A DNA stretch of 11,144 bases, from contig WGBK01000027.1 in the NCBI GenBank assembly GCA_015494335.1, positions 1 to 11,144 of the forward strand, read 5' to 3'. Positions 1 through 7,209 of this stretch are shown in pieces. The notes below the pieces were generated by a model. That model was not told the origin of the DNA. It ran no database searches and was given only the letters and a program-made list of their open reading frames with translations. Position 1 is the first letter of the stretch, and each line of letters begins with the position of its first letter. Both the position numbers and the translations under genes were made by a program. Origin of the DNA: Gammaproteobacteria bacterium. Its GTDB lineage: Bacteria; Pseudomonadota; Gammaproteobacteria; GCA-001735895.

Positions 1-162
1 ATTTTATCAACGAATCAGTGAATAAATCAGAGGTTCCCAAAGGGTAGGTATCCCTGTGCTTCATTCGCTGCTCACGACCAGGATGGGCGGGTCATCCGGG
101 CTATTTTCAACAGCCTGCTAGTGCAATACGAACAGGGAACGATTCGGGAGGTTGGCTGTCGG
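1..162. other. Non-coding left edge, no recognisable gene
   Basis: This stretch lies downstream of the nirN-like gene, which is read leftwards. All forward frames meet stops quickly; one frame is open from base 3 to a TAG near base 45 and could be the tail of a gene entering from the left, but it is too short to judge. I see no convincing hairpin with a T-run that would end the leftward transcript, and no promoter. The first 45 bases are more AT-rich than the rest. Confidence 0.5.
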
Positions 163-1734
163 TCAGTGGCTGGTGCCGGCGGAGCGGTTGATCTTGTTGT
201 GCACATTGTATTTTCCGGAGGGTTTCTTCATCGGCAGGCGCTTGATCTCCTGCAGGCTGCGGGCATCGTAGACCACCACCGCGCCGTCCATGTCCCAGAT
301 GCTCACCAGTGCATAGCGGCCATCCTTCGTGAACTCGACATGGGCCGAGGTCTTGCCCGGTTCCGGCACCAGGGTCTTGACGATCTTCAGGGTTTTCTTG
401 TCGATGACATGCATCTCGTCACGCTTCGGACCGAAGAAAACATCGGTCCAGGCATAGGGCGTGTTCTCGTGGCTGCGCATGAAGAAGCCGGGGCCGTCGG
501 TGGAGATGTTGCGGATCAGGCTCCAGTCTTCGGTATCGAGAATGCTGACCTGGCTCTTGCGCAGGTTGGGCGTCGCCATGACGATATGTTCCCTGCCCGA
601 TGAATCGCGCCAGGGCCAGCTGATGGCCGAGCTGAGATGAGGCATGCCGGGCAGATCGATGGCCAGTACCGCGCGGCCGAGATCGAGGTCGATGACCTCT
701 CCCTTGCCGTCGCGCGAGCTGGCGGCGATCTGACGGTAGTCCTGGGTCATGAAGAAATCGTCGAGAAAACCCTTGGTGGCGATACGCCGGATTGGAAAGC
801 GTCCGCCCGTATCTTCCTTGCCCACTCCTTTCCTGTTTCCATACGGCTGCTGATTTGAATCGCCGGGAGGTGGATCCAGGTAGCTGATTTCCCAGACCTC
901 GGGGATATCCTTCAGAGCGACGATGAAGCTGTCCCGCGGCGCGGCGGTATAGACGGCGCTGACCCGCGAGCTGCGTCCCTGCCCGTCGCGGGCGGGGATC
1001 ACCTGGATCGGTTGCAGGGTCTCGGCATCCAGCGCCACCAGACTGTGGGGCAGGTAGTTGGCGACCATCACCACCTTGCCGTCGCCGGAAACGGCCAGGT
1101 TGCGCGTATTGATGCCGGCGCGCACCTCGGCGACATAGCTCAGGTTCCAGATATCGTACTTGCTGATCCAGCCGTCGCGGGAAGCGAAATAGACATAGCG
1201 CCCATCAGGAGAGTACTTAGGGCCGCCGTGCAGGGCGAAACGGGTCGGAAAGCGCTCGATCACCTCGAAGCGGTCGCCGTCGAGCAGGCTGGCGTGATGG
1301 TCGCCCAGCTCCACCACTATGAACAGGTTGTCGGGATCGGCATCGAACTTCGGACGATCGGGCAGGGAACCGGAGGCGTGATACTGTACATGGCTGTTGC
1401 GGATTTCCTCCAGGCCCCAGCGCGGTATCTTCTTCAGCGGCTGGTAGATCAACTCGACCAGTGACGCGATCTGCGCATCATCCAGCTTGTCGCCAAATGC
1501 CGGCATCTGGGTTGCCGCCCGGCCGTCGCGGATCACCTTGCGCGCCTGCTTCGGTTTCAGCCGCTTGAGGTTTTCAGGCAGCAGGGCGGGGCCAATGCGG
1601 CCGAGGCGGTCGGCGCCGTGGCATTTGGCGCAGTTCTGGCGGTAAAGATCCTCGGCGGTGGTCGGTGCCGACATCGCAGGCTGAGAGGTCGCCAGGATCA
1701 TCAGGCCCGACAGGATCGATGCAGGGATTCTCAT
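163..1734 (-). CDS. nirN: NirN-like cytochrome c / heme d1 protein (periplasmic)
   Basis: Probable periplasmic protein of heme d1 maturation. NirN of Pseudomonas oxidises dihydro-heme d1 in the last biosynthetic step and hands the cofactor to nitrite reductase NirS. The 523-residue product has a signal peptide (about 1-22), a class I cytochrome c domain with CAKCH at 35-39 and a likely Met77 ligand, then a long beta-propeller-type d1 domain (about 125-523). Against NirS recalled from memory, His169 (FALHGG, before SPDGRY) fits the proximal d1 ligand and His366 (MPH) fits the second active-site His of NirS. The other catalytic His of NirS is replaced by Asp near 325 (GFLDDFF). The C-terminus GKYNVHNKI...GTSH is typical of NirN rather than NirS. 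NirF normally lacks the c-heme. The start fits the signal peptide, although no clear Shine-Dalgarno precedes it. No other nir gene is in the window. Confidence 0.8.
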   Translation of the reverse strand: MRIPASILSGLMILATSQPAMSAPTTAEDLYRQNCAKCHGADRLGRIGPALLPENLKRLKPKQARKVIRDGRAATQMPAFGDKLDDAQIASLVELIYQPLKKIPRWGLEEIRNSHVQYHASGSLPDRPKFDADPDNLFIVVELGDHHASLLDGDRFEVIERFPTRFALHGGPKYSPDGRYVYFASRDGWISKYDIWNLSYVAEVRAGINTRNLAVSGDGKVVMVANYLPHSLVALDAETLQPIQVIPARDGQGRSSRVSAVYTAAPRDSFIVALKDIPEVWEISYLDPPPGDSNQQPYGNRKGVGKEDTGGRFPIRRIATKGFLDDFFMTQDYRQIAASSRDGKGEVIDLDLGRAVLAIDLPGMPHLSSAISWPWRDSSGREHIVMATPNLRKSQVSILDTEDWSLIRNISTDGPGFFMRSHENTPYAWTDVFFGPKRDEMHVIDKKTLKIVKTLVPEPGKTSAHVEFTKDGRYALVSIWDMDGAVVVYDARSLQEIKRLPMKKPSGKYNVHNKINRSAGTSH

Positions 1735-1764
1735 GGGGCGTTTGGGAGTGGTTGAATCCGGAGC

Positions 1765-1807
1765 AGCTTACGGCAGAAGGGGAGGGTTGTGCGCTGATCC
1801 AGGTCAG
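1765..1807 (-). promoter_or_regulatory. Candidate Dnr/FNR-dependent promoter of the nirN-like gene
   Basis: CTGATCCAGGTCAG at 1794-1807 is a symmetric relative of the FNR/Dnr consensus TTGAT-N4-ATCAA, keeping the TGA-N6-TCA core. Reading leftwards, a weak -10 (TAAGCT, 1770 to 1765) follows. A start of transcription near 1758 would put the box centre at about -42, the normal class II activator position, with a leader of some 25 bases before the gene. The arms deviate from consensus at both ends, so this is a moderate candidate. Confidence 0.45.
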
Positions 1808-1851
1808 GCCGGGCTTGCGTAATACCCTGACAGGGTGTTGACTGTGGATGT

Positions 1852-2448
1852 ATGAAAGATCCGAACGAGGAAGCATCGCTCAGCCCGCGCCTGTTCTTTG
1901 CCCTGTGGCCCGACCCGGCCTTGCGCGGCGAACTGGCAGCATTCCAGCGCAGCCTTCGGCAGTCAACGGGAAAGGGTCGTTGGCTGCCGCCGCAACGCCT
2001 GCACCTGACCCTCTATTACCTGGGTCGCCTGCCCCTGCCGGTTTCCGAAGCGGTGCAACTCGGCGCGCGCGGCATCGAGGCGCCGGCTTTCTCCCTGCAG
2101 CTCGACCGCCTGGGCTGTTTCGAGCGGGCGCGTGTGTTGTGGCTGGGGCCCAGCCGGGTGCCGCAGGTCTTGACCGATCTGCATCATGCCCTGCGAGTGC
2201 TGCCGGAATCCTGCAACCACGAAGCTCAGCCGACTCGCTTCCGCCCCCATGTAACGCTGGCGCGAAAGGTCAGGACATTGCCCGAATGGCCCGAAGCGGC
2301 GGCCCAGATGCTGCCGCTGTTCTGGCAGGCAACGGATTTTGCCCTGATCGAGTCCGTGGATATGCCCGACGGGGTGGAATACCGGGTCGTCGAGCGCTAT
2401 CCGCTGGTACCTGGCGGGAACGCCGAATCAGGCCCGCGCCTGTCCTGA
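1852..2448 (+). CDS. thpR: RNA 2',3'-cyclic phosphodiesterase (ThpR, 2H family)
   Basis: Cytoplasmic 2H phosphoesterase that opens 2',3'-cyclic phosphates on RNA ends; the Escherichia coli homologue also joins tRNA halves in vitro. The 198-residue product has the two signature H-x-T-L motifs, HLTL at 51-54 and HVTL at 133-136, whose histidines and threonines form the active site. It also has the usual N-terminal LFFALWPD strand and the WLPPQRLHLTL context. The length is close to the family norm of about 180 residues, with a short extra N-terminus. The start at 1852 is preceded only by a weak GGA. The gene diverges from the nirN-like gene, and its last 21 bases overlap the end of the iron permease gene on the other strand. 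No link to denitrification is known; its place here may be chance. Confidence 0.9.
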   Translation: MKDPNEEASLSPRLFFALWPDPALRGELAAFQRSLRQSTGKGRWLPPQRLHLTLYYLGRLPLPVSEAVQLGARGIEAPAFSLQLDRLGCFERARVLWLGPSRVPQVLTDLHHALRVLPESCNHEAQPTRFRPHVTLARKVRTLPEWPEAAAQMLPLFWQATDFALIESVDMPDGVEYRVVERYPLVPGGNAESGPRLS

Positions 2449-4335
2449 CCCGCCCTTGCCGTGACGCAGCATCAGTACTCCGACGACAATCATCAGCAGT
2501 TGCAGCCCCAGGCCCTCCAGGGTCGGGTAGATGCCGAGCAGGTCGATGCGCGGGAACGCGATGTGATCGACCGGAAGATGTCCGGCTTCTTGCAGCGCGG
2601 CCACGCCCTTGCCGGCAAACACCACGGCAAGAATGAACATGAACCAGGCGGTCACGCTGAAGAACTGGCGCAGGGGCAGGCGGGTGCTGTACTTGAGGAT
2701 CAGCCAGGCCAGCACCAGCAGGGCGGCCAGGGCCACGATCAGACCGCCGAGGATGGCGTTCTGCCCAGCGGGATCGGTTTGCAGCCACAGGGCCTGGTAG
2801 AACAGCACCGATTCGAAGATCTCCCGGTACACGGCAATGAAGGCCAGGCTCGACAGTCCCCACAGGGCGCCCTGGCTCAGGGCCTTTTGGATGCTGCCGT
2901 GGATGAAGGCCTGCCACTGGGCAGCCCCGGTCTTGCTGTGCAACCAGAAGCCGACATAGAACAGCATGGCCGCGGCGAACAGGGCGGCCAGTCCCTCGGT
3001 CAGTTCGCGTCCGGCACCGCCGATCTCGAGGAAGCTGGAGGCCCACCAGGTCAGCCCGCCGAGCAGCAGGGCGGCCAGCACGCCGAGTCCAAGCCAGCGC
3101 AGTCCATCCCGGCGATCGGTCTTGATCAGGAAAGCGGCCAGCGCGGCAATGACGAGGATCGCCTCGAGGCCTTCACGCAAAAGAATCAACAGCGCGCTGG
3201 CGAAAGCGGTGCCCGCCGAGAGAGTCGTTGAGCCAAGCTTTCCGGAGGCGGTCTGCAGCAGGGCATCGGCGGCCTCGATCTGTTGTTGCAGTTCCTGCGC
3301 GGGAACGCCTTTGCGGATCTGCTGGCGCAACCGCGTCATGGCGTCCTCGATCTTCAGACGCAGCTCGCGATCGATGGCGTCGAGGTTGCCTTCTACCTTC
3401 TCGAAGCCATCGAGATAGGCGGAAACGGCCAGCTCGTGGGCGCGACGGGCATCGCCGTTGCGGTAGGCTGCCAGGCTCTGTTGCAGCAACTCGCGCGAAA
3501 GGCGGAGGGACTGCGCACCGTCCTGCCGGAACAGGCTTTCCGGGTGGCGCCGCAGCCAGCCGAACACCAGCGCCGCATCGGCGCCCTGACGAGCCTCGAT
3601 CTCCGCCGGCGTCCGGGTGGTCAGGGTCTTGAGATCGAAGCCGGAGGCGTCCACCTGGCCCGAGAGCAGCAGCTGTCGGGCCTTTTCCTCGCTGGCCGCA
3701 TCCACGGCCAGGGATCCGACGTGAAAGGCCAGCGCCCAGCGTTGTTCATCGGTCAACTCGGGAAAACCGCGCATCTCGGTGCCTTCGACGCCGTGGGTAA
3801 TGACGCCATAGAGGCCGTAAAGCGTGCGGCTGCGGTAGCGTTCCGGATCGGTAAAGTCGATGGGCGCAGGTTCCATGCTCCGGGCGAGGGGACCGTCGCC
3901 GCGGCCGCCGGCCCCGTGACAGGCGACGCATTGGTCGGTGTAGAGCCGGGCGGCCAGCTGCAGATCCGGTGGTTCTGCCGGTGTTGCCGGCAGGGCATAG
4001 CTGTTGATCAGCCAGTGTCTCAGTTCGGCGCTCAGGCGGCTGATCTCGCGGCTGTCGGCACGCTGTTCGATCAGATCCCGCAGTCGATCCGCTGCTTCGA
4101 GGATCTCCTTCTTGCGTTCGTTGGCGGGAAGTTGCCCGGCCAGTTGCTGGATGTTCTGCGCGAAATCGAGCATTTCGCGGTATTCGGTGGGGTTTGCGAT
4201 CTCGCCCTGGTCGACGGCCCCCGGATAGTCGACGGAAACATAATCCACCAGTTGCGACAGGCGTTGCAGGGGCGTCGAAGCCAGGGTAACGGGGCTGGCA
4301 ATCAGCAGGGACAGTCCAAGCAAAAGGGCTTTCAT
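2428..4335 (-). CDS. Cytochrome c / FTR1 family iron permease fusion
   Basis: Inner-membrane high-affinity iron permease with a periplasmic heme domain in the same 635-residue chain. In order: signal peptide (about 1-20), a helical periplasmic region, a cytochrome c domain with CVACH at 136-140 and a likely Met ligand at 188, a second helical charged region (about 240-365), then an FTR1 domain of about seven membrane helices (375-625). The FTR1 domain has both iron-binding R-E-x-x-E motifs, REGLE at 387-391 and REIFE at 504-508. FTR1 permeases take Fe3+ made by a partner ferroxidase. I infer that the fused heme takes electrons from Fe2+ and so replaces a separate oxidase. The Fur box upstream fits an iron-uptake role. 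No good Shine-Dalgarno precedes the start, but the signal peptide begins there. The family call is secure; the electron path is inference. Confidence 0.9.
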   Translation of the reverse strand: MKALLLGLSLLIASPVTLASTPLQRLSQLVDYVSVDYPGAVDQGEIANPTEYREMLDFAQNIQQLAGQLPANERKKEILEAADRLRDLIEQRADSREISRLSAELRHWLINSYALPATPAEPPDLQLAARLYTDQCVACHGAGGRGDGPLARSMEPAPIDFTDPERYRSRTLYGLYGVITHGVEGTEMRGFPELTDEQRWALAFHVGSLAVDAASEEKARQLLLSGQVDASGFDLKTLTTRTPAEIEARQGADAALVFGWLRRHPESLFRQDGAQSLRLSRELLQQSLAAYRNGDARRAHELAVSAYLDGFEKVEGNLDAIDRELRLKIEDAMTRLRQQIRKGVPAQELQQQIEAADALLQTASGKLGSTTLSAGTAFASALLILLREGLEAILVIAALAAFLIKTDRRDGLRWLGLGVLAALLLGGLTWWASSFLEIGGAGRELTEGLAALFAAAMLFYVGFWLHSKTGAAQWQAFIHGSIQKALSQGALWGLSSLAFIAVYREIFESVLFYQALWLQTDPAGQNAILGGLIVALAALLVLAWLILKYSTRLPLRQFFSVTAWFMFILAVVFAGKGVAALQEAGHLPVDHIAFPRIDLLGIYPTLEGLGLQLLMIVVGVLMLRHGKGGSGQARA

Positions 4336-4366
4336 CAGGGGTACGGCTCGCGAAGAAGAATCAATA

Positions 4367-4402
4367 TCTGCAAATGATAATGATTAACATTTGTGGTTGC
4401 AA
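4367..4402 (-). promoter_or_regulatory. Sigma70 promoter with overlapping Fur box, iron permease gene
   Basis: Reading leftwards there is TTGCAA (4402 to 4397, four of six matches to the -35), 17 bases, then TATCAT (4379 to 4374, five of six matches to the -10), predicting a start near 4367 and a leader of about 30 bases. Lying over the -10 and spacer is GATAATGATTAACATTTGT (plus strand 4376-4394). By eye it matches 14 of 19 positions of the Fur consensus GATAATGATAATCATTATC, within perfect arms CAAATG/CATTTG at 4371-4376 and 4388-4393. Fur with Fe2+ bound here would block RNA polymerase, so the permease should be made only when iron is low. Confidence 0.75.
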
Positions 4403-4426
4403 GGCAGGGGCCGCCCCTTCCCTGAT

Positions 4427-5122
4427 TCAGATGATGCCGGCGGCCCGGCGCAGCTCGTCCGGATCGAGCACCCGGATGTGACTGTCGTGAATCTCGATGG
4501 CACCGCGTTTGACCAGCTCCTTGATCAGTCGGGAGAAGGATTCGGGCTGCAGGGACAGGATCGAGGCGATGGCGTGTTTGGGGATATCCAGGTGGAAGTC
4601 GTCGCCCTTGAGCGCGGCCTGATCGAGGAAATAGGCGGCCACCCGATTGCGGCCCGTCATCAGGCTGAGGTGGTCGATTTCGTTGATCAGCTCGTGCAGG
4701 CGCAGGCTCAGCTCGCCCATGACCCGGAAGCTCAACTCCGGAGAACGCAACAGGATGTCACGGAAATGGCGGGTGCTGATCGAGATCACGCGTGAGGGTT
4801 TCATGGCGATGGCGCTGACCGGGTAGACCGGCTGGTCGTTGAACATCAAGGCTTCGGCGAAGGTCTGGCCGGGGTTTTCCAGCTCGATGATCTTTTCCTG
4901 GCCGCTGGGCGATTGGCGGTAAAGCTTGATCAGGCCCTCGATGACGAAGAAAAAGTTGTGCACCGGCTCGCCGTGGTTGAACAGGCTCTGGCCTTCCTTC
5001 AGCTCCAGTGGGTGAGCATGATGGGCAATACTTGAGAGTTGTTCCTCGTCAAGGCCGCTGAAAAGCGGACTTTGTCGCAGATAGTCGGCGATTTCGGCGA
5101 CTGGGTTCTGGGTGTCGGTCAT
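4427..5122 (-). CDS. dnr: Crp/Fnr family regulator, Dnr-like (NO-responsive type)
   Basis: Cytoplasmic transcription activator. Using the 246-residue numbering from the alternative start at 5167, it has a cyclic nucleotide-binding-type effector domain (about 27-145), a dimer helix (about 147-170) and a C-terminal winged helix-turn-helix. The recognition helix carries ESFSR (209-213), matching the E-x-x-S-R pattern of FNR-type proteins that read TTGA half-sites. Stretches such as SGQEKIIEL and FAEALMFND match Dnr as I recall it. The protein has no cysteine at all, so it cannot hold the FNR iron-sulfur cluster. Dnr senses NO through bound heme, so NO is the likely signal. I prefer the ATG at 5120-5122 (231 residues), because the one at 5165-5167 lies inside a perfect operator palindrome; neither has a strong Shine-Dalgarno. 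It diverges from norC, its presumed target. Confidence 0.85.
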   Translation of the reverse strand: MTDTQNPVAEIADYLRQSPLFSGLDEEQLSSIAHHAHPLELKEGQSLFNHGEPVHNFFFVIEGLIKLYRQSPSGQEKIIELENPGQTFAEALMFNDQPVYPVSAIAMKPSRVISISTRHFRDILLRSPELSFRVMGELSLRLHELINEIDHLSLMTGRNRVAAYFLDQAALKGDDFHLDIPKHAIASILSLQPESFSRLIKELVKRGAIEIHDSHIRVLDPDELRRAAGII

Positions 5123-5160
5123 GTAAGGCGGTTGAGTTCCCGGATGGATGACGGACTGGC

Positions 5161-5174
5161 TTGACATGGGTCAA
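5161..5174. promoter_or_regulatory. Perfect palindromic Dnr/FNR-type operator
   Basis: TTGACATGGGTCAA is a perfect inverted repeat, TTGAC-N4-GTCAA, of the FNR/Dnr/NNR class. Its centre is 39 bp from the second box at 5200-5213. Relative to the predicted norC transcription start it would sit near -80. For the divergent regulator gene it overlaps the longer possible start codon, so it could also serve as an autoregulatory site. The sequence match is strong; its direction of action is inference. Confidence 0.65.
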
Positions 5175-5199
5175 GTGAGCCGACATTTCATCGCCATTG

Positions 5200-5241
5200 T
5201 TGATAAAAGTCATGTGACCCGTTTTTGAGTTGCCTTAGGTT
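5200..5241 (+). promoter_or_regulatory. Dnr/FNR-type box and norCB promoter
   Basis: TTGATAAAAGTCAT at 5200-5213 keeps the TGA-N6-TCA core of Dnr/NNR boxes (TTGAT-N4-GTCAA type). A weak -10 (TAGGTT, 5236-5241) lies at the distance expected for a class II activated promoter, giving a start near 5248, with the box centred near -41.5 and a leader of about 58 bases before norC. No sigma70 -35 is visible, which fits activator dependence. A small palindrome GGTTAACC at 5238-5245 overlaps the -10. Confidence 0.65.
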
Positions 5242-5305
5242 AACCGCATGTCCGAGCATGGGCAACCACGAGCGTTACATTCATCAACTATAAAGGGGCA
5301 CGATC

Positions 5306-5740
5306 ATGTCAGAGACATTTACCAAGTCGATGGCGCGAAACATTTTCTACGGAGGCAGTCTGTTCTTCTTTCTGCTTTTCCTCGCGCTGACTTTCGATAC
5401 CGAATCCGCCTTGCCGGACCGTGACAACCGCCAGGCGATTTCCGAAAAGGTAGCGCTGGGCAAGAAGGTGTGGGAAGAGCATGACTGCATCGGATGTCAC
5501 ACCCTGCTCGGGGAGGGCGCCTATTTTGCGCCGGAGCTGGGCAATGTCTACAAGCGTTTCGGCAACAGCACCGAAGCCATTGTCGGCTTCATCAAGAGCC
5601 GTCCCGAGAATGGCATTCCGGGCCGTCGCAGCATGCCCCAGTTCAACCTCAGCGACGAGGAACTGGAAGCGGTTGCCGAGTTCCTGAAATACGCCTCGGG
5701 CATCAATACCAACAACTGGCCGCCGAACATTCAGGGCTAA
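5306..5740 (+). CDS. norC: Nitric oxide reductase subunit C (cytochrome c)
   Basis: Small subunit of the cytochrome c-dependent NO reductase (cNOR). It is anchored in the inner membrane with its heme in the periplasm, and passes electrons from soluble cytochrome c or a blue copper protein to NorB. The 144-residue product has a short cytoplasmic N-terminus, one membrane helix (about 13-30) and a c-type heme site CIGCH at 61-65, followed by the NorC-typical TLLGEGAYFAPEL. The axial Met is at 110 (RRSMPQF). Length matches the family. A good Shine-Dalgarno AAAGGGG (5292-5298) sits 7 bases before the ATG. It is the first gene of norCB, under a Dnr-type promoter, and norB begins 13 bases after its stop. 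Confidence 0.97.
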   Translation: MSETFTKSMARNIFYGGSLFFFLLFLALTFDTESALPDRDNRQAISEKVALGKKVWEEHDCIGCHTLLGEGAYFAPELGNVYKRFGNSTEAIVGFIKSRPENGIPGRRSMPQFNLSDEELEAVAEFLKYASGINTNNWPPNIQG

Positions 5741-5753
5741 CGGGAGGACTGTC

Positions 5754-7157
5754 ATGAAATATCAATCTCAAGCGGTTGCGAAGCCATACTTCATCGCGGC
5801 CATCGGCCTGTTCGTGGGCCAGATCCTGTTCGGCCTGATCATGGGCCTGCAGTACGTCTGGGGCGATTTCCTGTTCCCGGAGATCCCCTTCAACGTGGCG
5901 CGCATGGTGCACACCAACCTGCTCATCGTCTGGATCCTGTTCGGGTTCATGGGCGCGGCCTATTACCTGATCCCGGAAGAGACCGAGAACGAGCTGTGGA
6001 GCCCGAAACTGGCGCTGCTGATGTTCTGGATCTTCCTGGTGGCAGGCGCATTGACCATCCTCGGTTACCTGTTGGTGCCCTATGCCAAGCTGGCCGAACT
6101 GACGATGAACGATCTGCTGCCGACCATGGGACGCGAGTTCCTCGAACAGCCGACCATTACCAAGCTGGGTATCGTGGTGGTCGCGCTGGCCTTCCTGCTG
6201 AACATCGGCATGACCCTGCTGAAAGGGCGCAAGACGGTGGTTTCGCTGGTCATGGTGCTGGGTCTGACCGGTCTGGCCGTGTTCTTCCTGTTCTCCTTCT
6301 TCAACCCGGATAACCTGGTCAAGGACAAGTTCTACTGGTGGTGGGTGGTTCACCTTTGGGTGGAAGGCGTATGGGAACTGATTCTCGGCTCGATCCTGGC
6401 CTTCGTGCTGATCAAGACCACCGGAGTGGATCGCGAGGTCATCGAGAAATGGCTGTACATCATCATCGCCATGACGCTGATCACCGGCATCATCGGTACC
6501 GGTCACCACTACTACTGGATCGGTACCCCGGAATACTGGCAGTGGTGGGGTTCCATCTTCTCCGCCATGGAGCCGATTCCGTTCTTCATGATGACCATCT
6601 TCGCCTTCAACATGGTCAACAAGCGCCGGCGCAACCACCCCAATCAGGCTGCCGTGCTGTGGGCCCTGGGTACTGCCGTCATGGCCTTCCTTGGCGCGGG
6701 CGTCTGGGGCTTCATGCATACGCTGGCACCCGTGAACTACTACACCCACGGCACGCAGATCACCGCGGCTCATGGCCACATGGCTTTCTATGGTGCCTAT
6801 GCGATGATCGTGCTGACCATGATCTCCTACTCCATGCCGCTGATGAACGGTCGCAAGGCGGCCAACAGCAACAAGTCTCAGGTGGCGGAGATGTGGGCGT
6901 TCTGGCTGATGACCGTGAGCATGGTGTTCATCACCCTGTTCCTGACCGGTGCCGGCATCCTGCAGACCTGGATGCAGCGCTATACCGATACGCCGATCAG
7001 CTTCATGGAGGCCCAGAGCAAGATCGCCGTGTTCTACTGGATGCGCGAGATTGCCGGCGTGGTCTTCCTGATCGGTCTGACGCTCTATATCGCCAGCTTC
7101 TTCATCGGACGCAACGACCCCGAGGCCGTCGTGGTCGAGAAGGTGGCGGCCGAGTAG
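5754..7157 (+). CDS. norB: Nitric oxide reductase subunit B (catalytic)
   Basis: Catalytic subunit of cNOR, a heme-copper oxidase relative that reduces 2 NO to N2O at a heme b3/non-heme FeB centre. The 467-residue protein has about 12 membrane helices. All expected metal ligands are present, at a constant offset of 7 from Pseudomonas aeruginosa numbering as I recall it: His53 and His342 for heme b, His340 for heme b3, and His200, His251 and His252 with Glu204 for FeB. The second conserved glutamate is Glu273 (SAMEPIPF). There is no N-terminal quinol-oxidising extension and norC lies next to it, so this is the cytochrome-linked type, not qNor. The Shine-Dalgarno GGGAGG (5742-5747) is strong. 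A terminator follows 24 bases after the stop. Confidence 0.98.
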   Translation: MKYQSQAVAKPYFIAAIGLFVGQILFGLIMGLQYVWGDFLFPEIPFNVARMVHTNLLIVWILFGFMGAAYYLIPEETENELWSPKLALLMFWIFLVAGALTILGYLLVPYAKLAELTMNDLLPTMGREFLEQPTITKLGIVVVALAFLLNIGMTLLKGRKTVVSLVMVLGLTGLAVFFLFSFFNPDNLVKDKFYWWWVVHLWVEGVWELILGSILAFVLIKTTGVDREVIEKWLYIIIAMTLITGIIGTGHHYYWIGTPEYWQWWGSIFSAMEPIPFFMMTIFAFNMVNKRRRNHPNQAAVLWALGTAVMAFLGAGVWGFMHTLAPVNYYTHGTQITAAHGHMAFYGAYAMIVLTMISYSMPLMNGRKAANSNKSQVAEMWAFWLMTVSMVFITLFLTGAGILQTWMQRYTDTPISFMEAQSKIAVFYWMREIAGVVFLIGLTLYIASFFIGRNDPEAVVVEKVAAE

Positions 7158-7181
7158 TCTCCGGCAACATCCTGAGGAAAG

Positions 7182-7209
7182 ATGGCGGGCTTCGGCCCGC
7201 CATTTTTTT
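7182..7209 (+). terminator. Intrinsic terminator after norB
   Basis: A nine-base perfect stem, ATGGCGGGC (7182-7190) with GCCCGCCAT (7195-7203), closed by a TTCG tetraloop and followed by seven T. It is a textbook rho-independent terminator, so most norCB transcripts should end here, before norE. It also rules out the in-frame ATG at 7182, within the stem, as the start of norE. Confidence 0.95.

Noticed and set aside
1824..1836. Inverted repeat ACCCT-GAC-AGGGT before thpR
   Set aside because: Five-base arms with a three-base loop are expected by chance in GC-rich DNA, and it matches no operator I know.
3283..4377. Open frame of 364 codons on the plus strand opposite the iron permease gene
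   Set aside because: Antisense to a gene with a signal peptide, CxxCH and two R-E-x-x-E motifs. It shows no family pattern of its own and starts without a ribosome site.
4406..4418. Small GC hairpin (AGGGG/CCCCT) just after the regulator gene as a terminator
   Set aside because: Only five base pairs with a three-base loop and no T-run on the minus strand, so termination is not supported.
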